Assembly (NCBI GenBank): GCA_905214175.1
Contig: CAJMLD010000035.1
Span: 1-11,374, forward strand
Source of the DNA: an uncultured bacterium
Lineage (GTDB): Bacteria > Actinomycetota > Coriobacteriia > Coriobacteriales > Atopobiaceae
Direction: 5' to 3'
Length of the DNA: 11,374 bases
Shown here: positions 6,700 through 11,374 of the stretch, piece by piece
How the letters are laid out: each line of letters starts with the position of its first letter
Position numbering within the stretch: position 1 is the stretch's first letter
The notes under the pieces: model-generated
What the model saw: only the letters and a program-made list of their open reading frames with translations
The model's database searches: none
Told to the model about the DNA's origin: nothing
Program-made: the position numbers and the translations under genes

Positions 6700-7611
6700 A
6701 TGTCGAAGGTCATCGTCTTTGGGTCGCTCAACATGGACCTCTCGGTGAGCTGCCCGCGTGTCCCCCAGGCCGGCGAGACCATCATAGGCGGCGGGTTTCT
6801 CGCAAGTCCTGGTGGCAAGGGCGCCAACCAGGCCGTGGCGTCGGCGCGCATGGGCGCCCTCACGCACATGGTGGGCGCCGTGGGCAAAGATGTCTTTGGC
6901 ACGCGCCTGGTGCAGTCGCTTGTGGAGGCGGACGTCCTCTGCGAGCGCGTGCGTGCCCTGAAGGACGTGCCCACCGGCACCGCGACTATCCTTCGAGCCA
7001 AGGGAGACAACCGCATCGTGGTTGATCCTGGTGCAAACGCCGCCACCCATGCCGATGTGGTCTGCTCGGCCATTGACCAGATCGCGGAGCCGGGTGACGT
7101 GTTCCTCACGCAGCTTGAGTGCGACCTGGACACCACCATGGACGCCATTGCCTACGCACGCGAGTCCGGGCTGTACACCATCCTCAACGCCGCCCCGGCG
7201 GCGCCGCTTTCCTCGGACATCTACCAGTCGATCGACCTTCTCTGCGTGAACGAGACCGAGTGCCAGGCGCTTACGGACATCTCGCCAGATACCGAGAAGG
7301 GCCGCATGCGCGCGCTCATGGCCTTCTCGGCGCGTGGCGTGGCAACCACAATCATCACGCTGGGAGCCAAGGGATCTGTGGCTCTCATTGCCGATGACAT
7401 GTACCGCATGGAGTCCTACCAGGTAGACGCAGTGGACACCACCGCTGCGGGCGACGCCTACCTTGGCGCTCTGGCAGCGCAGCTCTCCCATGGGCTCGAC
7501 ATCATCGATGCCATGCGTTGGGCTTCGGCGGCGGGCGCCCTTGCAACTACGCGTGCGGGCGCGCAGCGCTCAATTCCCACCTTCGGGGAGGTCGAGCGCC
7601 TGCTTGCATGA
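6700..7611 (+). CDS. rbsK: Ribokinase-like PfkB family sugar kinase
   Basis: Cytosolic ATP-dependent carbohydrate kinase, most like ribokinase (D-ribose to ribose-5-phosphate). The 303-aa product has the ribokinase length. Motifs: the N-terminal strand VIVFGSLNMDL with Asp13 for sugar binding, SPGGKGANQA (36-45), NPTG-region equivalent VPTGTATIL (90-98), NETE (184-187), TLGAKGS (220-226), and the PfkB anion-hole signature DTTAAGDAY (246-254) with Asp252 as expected catalytic base. The ATG at 6700 has GGAGG 4 nt upstream; an in-frame ATG at 6667 is less likely. It follows gatD by 50 nt and may be read from the same transcript, though it has no evident functional link to peptidoglycan amidation. 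No ribose transporter or regulator is nearby, so the exact sugar is unproven. Its TGA stop falls inside the palindrome at 7608-7638. Confidence 0.85.
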   Translation: MSKVIVFGSLNMDLSVSCPRVPQAGETIIGGGFLASPGGKGANQAVASARMGALTHMVGAVGKDVFGTRLVQSLVEADVLCERVRALKDVPTGTATILRAKGDNRIVVDPGANAATHADVVCSAIDQIAEPGDVFLTQLECDLDTTMDAIAYARESGLYTILNAAPAAPLSSDIYQSIDLLCVNETECQALTDISPDTEKGRMRALMAFSARGVATTIITLGAKGSVALIADDMYRMESYQVDAVDTTAAGDAYLGALAAQLSHGLDIIDAMRWASAAGALATTRAGAQRSIPTFGEVERLLA

Positions 7612-7638
7612 GACAAGGGGACTGTCCCTTTGTCTCAT
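7608..7638. repeat. 31-nt near-perfect palindrome shared by two convergent gene ends (REP-like or bidirectional terminator)
   Basis: Arms TGAGACAAGGGGAC (7609-7622) and GTCCCTTTGTCTCA (7624-7637) are inverted copies with a single G/T exception, and flanking A7608/T7638 also pair. The centre is T7623. The folded RNA would have about 13 bp with a 5-nt loop on either strand. The outermost TGA of the left arm is the stop of the kinase, and the complement of the right-arm TCA is the TGA stop of the minus-strand membrane gene. No T tract follows on either side, so it is not a textbook intrinsic terminator. The GACAAGGGGACTGTCCC core resembles dispersed extragenic palindromes I recall from several Gram-positive and coriobacterial genomes. 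No second copy was found in the window. Confidence 0.75.
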
Positions 7639-9710
7639 TCCGCGGCGGTGATGCGGTAGAGCTTGTAGCCGTTCTCCTCGAGCACCAGCTCAAAGCCGGG
7701 GGTGTCGTCGGTGATGTAGTTGATGCCGCGCCACTTGCTGGCGTCGTAGGTGTCATTCACGAAGGTGCTCTTGCGCTCGTCGGTGCTCATGACCAGCACG
7801 TAGCGGGCGCCAACGGACTCTACGGCCTCCTGGACCTGCGGATCGTTGGCAATGTTGTAGAGCCTCTGCCTAATCACGCGGCTTTGCCAGCTCTCGCTGC
7901 TCGAGCCGTAGCCCGAAAAGTATCGGTAGTAGCAGCGCAGCCCCGTGACGCCATACCCAAAGACGCTGCCGTCGAAGGGCTGGTTTATCACAAGCTCGTT
8001 GCCCACCAGGTGGTGGACGCTCTCCATGAAGTCCGTCTCCTGGTAGGTGAGAGGCGCGTCATGGGAGTACGCCCGGTAGGCGTAGCTCTGGTAGATGTCC
8101 CAGGGGCTGCCCTTCTCGTAGCTGTAGCCGTTGCGCGCCTGGCCAGGATAGAAGAGCGCAAGCGGCACGTACGCCGCGGCAACGATGAGCCCCAAGGTCG
8201 CCGGAAGCATGCGCCAGCTGCGGCAGGGCGTGAGGCGCACAAGCCTGCAGGCTCCTCCGGCCACGGCGTCCAGGCCGTACGAGATGAGGGGAACCGAGAA
8301 GATCGTTGCCAGAGAGCCAATGCGATAGGGGTCCGAGTACCAAAAGCCAATGAGGACAGACCTAAAGGCGTCATCTGCTGAACCACATGCCACGTAGACC
8401 ATGTAGAAGGTGATGGCATACGGCACCACGACCCAGCGCGTGTCTCGGCGAGAGACGAGAAGCACCCCTCCCACCAGCAGTATCGCCGCAGGGAAGAGCT
8501 GCTCGGCGTCGGGTGCGGGCCACATGCCCCGCATGTAGCTCAGGTGCAAGGCGTTGGTGATGGCGCCGTTGCCGTCGGTGAAGGAGTCCCAGTGGTAGCT
8601 CACAAGGTCGGCGAAGGCGGGAATCTTTGTGGCACCCACCCAGGCAACCACGCAGAAGACGGCAAAGGCAGCGGCAAGCACGCGCGGGCCCAGACTCACG
8701 CGCGAGCCAAGCCTTAGGCGCAGCGTGGAGCTGGCAAGGCGCCACACGATCCACGGTGCCAGGAAGACCGCCATCGAGAAGACCACGTTGGGGTGGAGAA
8801 GCACCGCGCCGCCGGTCGCGAGCACCCAGGCAATGAGGTGGTCGGCGGTAGCCCGGCGCTGCTCGCCCTGGTCGAATGCGCGCATGAAGAGGGAGCAGAT
8901 GGCGGGCAGCATCGCGAAGGCGGCGATGTTGGGGTAGACCGGCCCCCAGTTGCAGATGCCCCAGGGGAAGATGGTGAGCGTAAGCGTGGCGACGGCGCCA
9001 AAGGCCACCACACGCGTGCGCCCCGGGAAGACCGTCGAGAGCAGCAGAAGCATGGAGAGGGGGTAGACCACGGCCATGAGCGCCAGGTTCACGGCGTTGA
9101 TTGCGCTGGTTACGCTCACGTTGGTGGCAAGGGCCACGGTGGCGCACAGCACATGCCAGCCCGAGGGGTAGTAGCCCGTCGGCTGCACGGCCACGAGCGC
9201 GTCCGACTCCGTCGAGTAGGAGCTGCCGTCAAGCGGCGACATCGAAAGCGAGTCCATCATCGCGCGGATGGAATTGATGTGGTGCACCGAGTCGTAGTCC
9301 TGGTGGAAGGCGTTGGGGGAGGGGAGTATCCCCGCGAGAAAGACGTAGCCGGCAACTATGCCCGCCACGAGAAAGACTGCCACAAGGGCAGGATGCACGG
9401 CGGGTGCGCCGTCAGGCTGGGCTGGCTGGAAGCGGTTGCGGAGAAGCGCCGTTGCCAGCAGCAGCGCTGAGGGCGCCCCAACCATCACAGGGGGCGTTGC
9501 GGGGACCCCGACCATCGAGAGCGTCTGGCCCATGACGCAGATGATGGCCATGCCAAGGGGTGCCGCGGCAAGCAGGGAGGTCATGCGGGGCAGCCCCAGG
9601 GTGCGGCCAAGGAGATACCCCGGCACGCCCAGGAAGAGCAGTGTTGTGAGAACCGTTGTGTAGAAGGAGAGCCACATCCTGTAGTGTCCGCTTCGCTCGA
9701 GGGTGGACAT
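7635..9710 (-). CDS. Large polytopic membrane protein, DUF6541-like, possible GT-C type glycosyltransferase
   Basis: A 691-aa integral membrane protein with many hydrophobic segments over residues 14 to about 510 and a soluble C-terminal domain of about 180 residues that begins with the Tyr-rich YSYEKGSPWDIYQSYAYR. The first large outer loop carries FHQDYDSVHHINSIRAMMD, with an Asp-Tyr-Asp placed as in GT-C lipid-sugar-dependent transferases, and then PTGYYPSGWH. This pattern matches what I recall of DUF6541 proteins from actinobacterial surface-glycan loci; the biochemical role is not established. The catalytic-loop reading is inference. Neighbours on the far side are two GT2 glycosyltransferases in the opposite direction, supporting a role in cell-surface glycan building. 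It is convergent with the ribokinase gene, and its TGA sits in the shared palindrome. The start is the only ATG after an in-frame stop; its SD is 22 nt away across a hairpin (9711-9726). Confidence 0.8.
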   Translation of the reverse strand: MSTLERSGHYRMWLSFYTTVLTTLLFLGVPGYLLGRTLGLPRMTSLLAAAPLGMAIICVMGQTLSMVGVPATPPVMVGAPSALLLATALLRNRFQPAQPDGAPAVHPALVAVFLVAGIVAGYVFLAGILPSPNAFHQDYDSVHHINSIRAMMDSLSMSPLDGSSYSTESDALVAVQPTGYYPSGWHVLCATVALATNVSVTSAINAVNLALMAVVYPLSMLLLLSTVFPGRTRVVAFGAVATLTLTIFPWGICNWGPVYPNIAAFAMLPAICSLFMRAFDQGEQRRATADHLIAWVLATGGAVLLHPNVVFSMAVFLAPWIVWRLASSTLRLRLGSRVSLGPRVLAAAFAVFCVVAWVGATKIPAFADLVSYHWDSFTDGNGAITNALHLSYMRGMWPAPDAEQLFPAAILLVGGVLLVSRRDTRWVVVPYAITFYMVYVACGSADDAFRSVLIGFWYSDPYRIGSLATIFSVPLISYGLDAVAGGACRLVRLTPCRSWRMLPATLGLIVAAAYVPLALFYPGQARNGYSYEKGSPWDIYQSYAYRAYSHDAPLTYQETDFMESVHHLVGNELVINQPFDGSVFGYGVTGLRCYYRYFSGYGSSSESWQSRVIRQRLYNIANDPQVQEAVESVGARYVLVMSTDERKSTFVNDTYDASKWRGINYITDDTPGFELVLEENGYKLYRITAAE

Positions 9711-9739
9711 GCGCGGATGCCCGCGCGTTCAACCCTCCT
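9711..9739 (-). promoter_or_regulatory. Hairpin between Shine-Dalgarno and start codon of the membrane protein gene
   Basis: On the minus strand the order is AGGAGGG (9739-9733), TTGAAC (9732-9727), GCGCGGGCATCCGCGC (9726-9711), ATG (9710-9708). The 16-nt element is a perfect 6-bp stem with a GCAT loop. Linear spacing from AGGAGGG to ATG is 22 nt, too long for normal initiation; folded out, it is 6 nt, near optimal. An in-frame TGA lies 21 nt before the ATG with no ATG, GTG or TTG between, so a start closer to the SD in this frame is not available. Confidence 0.6.
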
Positions 9740-9740
9740 A

Positions 9741-9892
9741 TCCTAGACCATGGGGGTGCAGGCGGAGCGCAACGATGCCGTACAAGGCGGTGGTCCGTTC
9801 TCATGATGGTTTTGCCAGTCCCGCGCCCGTTGGCCACGGCACTGCGGTATGGTCTCTAGAGCGTTACCCGCGCGAGATATACGGAGGTCATC
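9741..9892. promoter_or_regulatory. Divergent intergenic region between membrane protein and first glycosyltransferase
   Basis: About 150 nt separate the two divergent starts and should hold promoters for both. On the plus strand TATGGT (9848-9853) is a plausible -10 element lying 39 nt before the GTG start, but no convincing -35 sits at 16-18 nt. On the minus strand TAGGAT (9745-9740) resembles a -10 but would start transcription within the SD. No operator-like repeat was recognised. GGAGGT at 9883-9888 is the ribosome binding site of the plus-strand gene. Confidence 0.35.
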
Positions 9893-11017
9893 GTGAGCGA
9901 CACCAAGCATCCCCTGGTATCGGTGCTTGTCCCCATCTACAACGTGGAGCGCTACCTCGAGAAATGCCTCTCGTCGCTGGCCGCGCAGACCTTCGTCGAC
10001 TTTGAGGTCATCTGCGTGAACGACGGCTCCACCGACGCCTCGCCAAACATCGTGCGCGGCTTCTGTGACCGCGACAAGCGCTTTACCCTTGTGAGCAAGG
10101 AGAACTCCGGCTACGGGGCTTCGATGAACGTGGGTCTGGACCACGCCCGCGGCCGCTACGTGGCCATCCTCGAGGCGGATGACTTCTTCGACCCGCAGGC
10201 GCTCGAGCTTCTCGTCTATGCCGCCGAGGCTGCCAACGCCGAGGTGGCCAAGGGCAACTTCTGGCTGTACTGGTCCCAGCCCACTGAGAAGCGCGTGCCC
10301 TTCTCGGTTGTGGATGGCCCGATGGTGGGACGCACCTTCTGCCCGCGTGGGGATGCCGACATCGCCATCTTCTTCCGTAAGTCATCCATCTGGTCCGCCA
10401 TCTACCGGCGTGACTTCCTCGAGAAGAATGGCATCCGCTTCCTTGAGACGCCGGGCGCCTCGTACCAGGACGTGGGCTTCAACTTCAAGGTGTGGGCCGC
10501 GACCAACAGAGCAACCTTCATTGCCGACTGCGTGCTGTGCTATCGGCAGGACAACGAGGCGTCTTCCGTCAAGTCAAGCGCCAAGGCGTACTGCGTGTGC
10601 GACGAGTACCAGGCCATGGCCGAGTACGTGGACGAGCACTTCTCGGGTGCCGATGCGATGCGCCTCACGGGCATCCTCGAGCGCATGAAGCTCGACAGCT
10701 ACCTCTGGAACTACGACCGCCTGGACCCCAGCCTGCGTCCCGCATTCGTGGAGCGCATCTCCCACGAGATGGCGGATGACGTTGCGGCGGGGCGCGTGGA
10801 CCGCAGGCTCTTCGAGCCTGGTGCCGCAGCAGACCTTGACGCGCTTGTCTCCGACCCCGCGCGCTTCGAGCGTTCGCGCAAGGTATACCGCGCACCGGGT
10901 GGGTCCGTGCTGCGCTACCTCGCGCTGGGAGGCGTCCCGCTGCTGAGAGATGCGCTCCGGTTCAAGGCACACGGGCACTCCGTGCGCCGTACCAACCAGG
11001 CGGGAGCAGAACTGTGA
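9893..11017 (+). CDS. Family 2 glycosyltransferase (GT-A fold)
   Basis: A 374-aa nucleotide-sugar-dependent transferase, presumably acting at the cytoplasmic face in synthesis of a surface polysaccharide or teichoic-type glycan. Residues 8 to about 225 form the GT-A domain: VSVLVPIYNVERYL (9-22), VICVNDGSTD (39-48), KENSGYGASMNVGL (69-82), LEADDFFD (93-100) in place of the commoner LDSDD, and SYQDVGFNF (190-198) with Asp193 as candidate base. The remaining ~150 residues are charged and helical, with no clear membrane span. Donor and acceptor cannot be told from sequence. The start is GTG at 9893, with GGAGGT 4 nt before it and no in-frame ATG close by. The stop TGA overlaps the GTG of the next glycosyltransferase by 4 nt, so they are translationally coupled. 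Confidence 0.9.
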   Translation: MSDTKHPLVSVLVPIYNVERYLEKCLSSLAAQTFVDFEVICVNDGSTDASPNIVRGFCDRDKRFTLVSKENSGYGASMNVGLDHARGRYVAILEADDFFDPQALELLVYAAEAANAEVAKGNFWLYWSQPTEKRVPFSVVDGPMVGRTFCPRGDADIAIFFRKSSIWSAIYRRDFLEKNGIRFLETPGASYQDVGFNFKVWAATNRATFIADCVLCYRQDNEASSVKSSAKAYCVCDEYQAMAEYVDEHFSGADAMRLTGILERMKLDSYLWNYDRLDPSLRPAFVERISHEMADDVAAGRVDRRLFEPGAAADLDALVSDPARFERSRKVYRAPGGSVLRYLALGGVPLLRDALRFKAHGHSVRRTNQAGAEL

Positions 11018-11374
11018 GCCGGCTCTCCGTTGTGGTGCCTGTCTACAACGTCGAGAAGTACCTGGACACAAGCCTGGGGTCGCTCGAGGACCAGTCGCTT
11101 GCGGACATCGACATCATCTGCGTGAACGACGGCTCCACCGACGGGTCGCGCGCGGTCCTTGCCCGCTGGGAGAAGCGTGATCCGCGCATTAGGGTGGTCG
11201 ACAAGCCCAACGGTGGGCTCTCCTCGGCGAGAAACGCCGGCATCGACGCTGCCACAACCGAGTACGTGTGCTTCCTCGACTCCGATGACCGCTTCGATCC
11301 CAACGCGTGCGCCGAGATGGTGCGCCTTCTGGACCAGACCGGCGCCGATGTGCTCACCTTTGGCGCCACGCTCT
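11014..11374 (+). CDS. Family 2 glycosyltransferase, partial (cut by window end)
   Basis: The first 120 residues of a second GT2 enzyme, running off the right edge without a stop. It begins at GTG 11014 within GTGA, overlapping the stop of the preceding gene by 4 nt, with GGGAG about 7 nt upstream. Motifs are those of the GT-A nucleotide-sugar domain: LSVVVPVYNVEKYLD (4-18), IICVNDGSTDGS (34-45), NGGLSSARNAGID (66-78) and the metal-binding FLDSDDRFDP (87-96). It is closer to the standard family pattern than its neighbour, keeping DSDD where that one has EADD. The tandem arrangement suggests successive sugar additions in one glycan; substrate specificity is unknown. Downstream gene content is outside the window. 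Confidence 0.92.
   Translation, partial: MSRLSVVVPVYNVEKYLDTSLGSLEDQSLADIDIICVNDGSTDGSRAVLARWEKRDPRIRVVDKPNGGLSSARNAGIDAATTEYVCFLDSDDRFDPNACAEMVRLLDQTGADVLTFGATL

Noticed and set aside
7518..8381. 287-codon plus-strand open frame crossing the end of the kinase into the membrane gene
   Set aside because: It spans two real genes in the wrong frame and the palindrome; no motif is seen.
1..11374. CRISPR arrays, tRNA or rRNA genes, insertion sequences, phage or defence genes
   Set aside because: Reading both strands showed no direct repeat arrays, no tRNA-like cloverleaf and no transposase, integrase or nuclease motifs.

Overview
The window looks like chromosomal DNA of a high-GC actinobacterium, most likely a member of the Coriobacteriia (Olsenella/Collinsella/Atopobium relatives). 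This rests on the strong G/C bias at third codon positions, a fused RmlC-RmlD rhamnose enzyme of the type I associate with Bifidobacterium and Coriobacteriia, an AmaP-DUF2273-Asp23 trio, and a MurT/GatD pair. The taxonomic call is an inference from protein family resemblance; no search was run.

Left block (1-2640): dTDP-L-rhamnose synthesis. A bifunctional 3,5-epimerase/4-keto-reductase (rmlCD type, 88-1550) is followed by dTDP-glucose 4,6-dehydratase (rfbB, 1577-2590). The fused gene has lost its expected stop codon in this sequence: its frame runs on, out of phase, through the whole of rfbB. A TAA one frame away at 1548-1550 is the likely natural end, so a one-base deletion or sequencing error near 1500-1547 is suspected. 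This block, rmlCD above all, has a more extreme codon bias (AGG arginine, almost no T-ending codons) than the rest. The first ~55 bases are much richer in A/T.

Middle block (2723-7611): five tightly packed plus-strand genes, amaP - DUF2273 - asp23 - murT - gatD, with gaps of 2, 60 and 3 nt and an 8-nt overlap, followed after 50 nt by a ribokinase-like PfkB kinase. The first three form an envelope-associated membrane/cytoplasm scaffold of the Asp23 type. MurT/GatD amidate the D-Glu of the lipid II stem peptide. The layout ties an Asp23 scaffold directly to peptidoglycan amidation.

Right block (7635-11374): a large polytopic membrane protein (DUF6541-like, possibly GT-C type) on the minus strand, convergent with the kinase. 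Beyond it, on the plus strand, lie two GT2 glycosyltransferases with a 4-nt start/stop overlap, the second cut by the window end. This looks like the edge of a cell-surface glycan cluster and fits functionally with the rhamnose genes on the left.

The most unusual points are: (1) a near-perfect 31-nt palindrome at 7608-7638 that supplies the stop codons of both convergent genes; (2) a perfect 6-bp hairpin exactly between a strong Shine-Dalgarno and the start codon of the membrane protein, which would bring a 22-nt spacing down to 6 nt; (3) the missing stop of rmlCD; (4) a MurT zinc ribbon with only three of four cysteines. I saw no tRNA, rRNA, CRISPR array, transposase gene or phage gene. Apart from the 152-nt gap between divergent genes at 9741-9892 and the 132-nt gap at 2591-2722, the window is almost fully coding; no non-coding stretch exceeds 300 bases.
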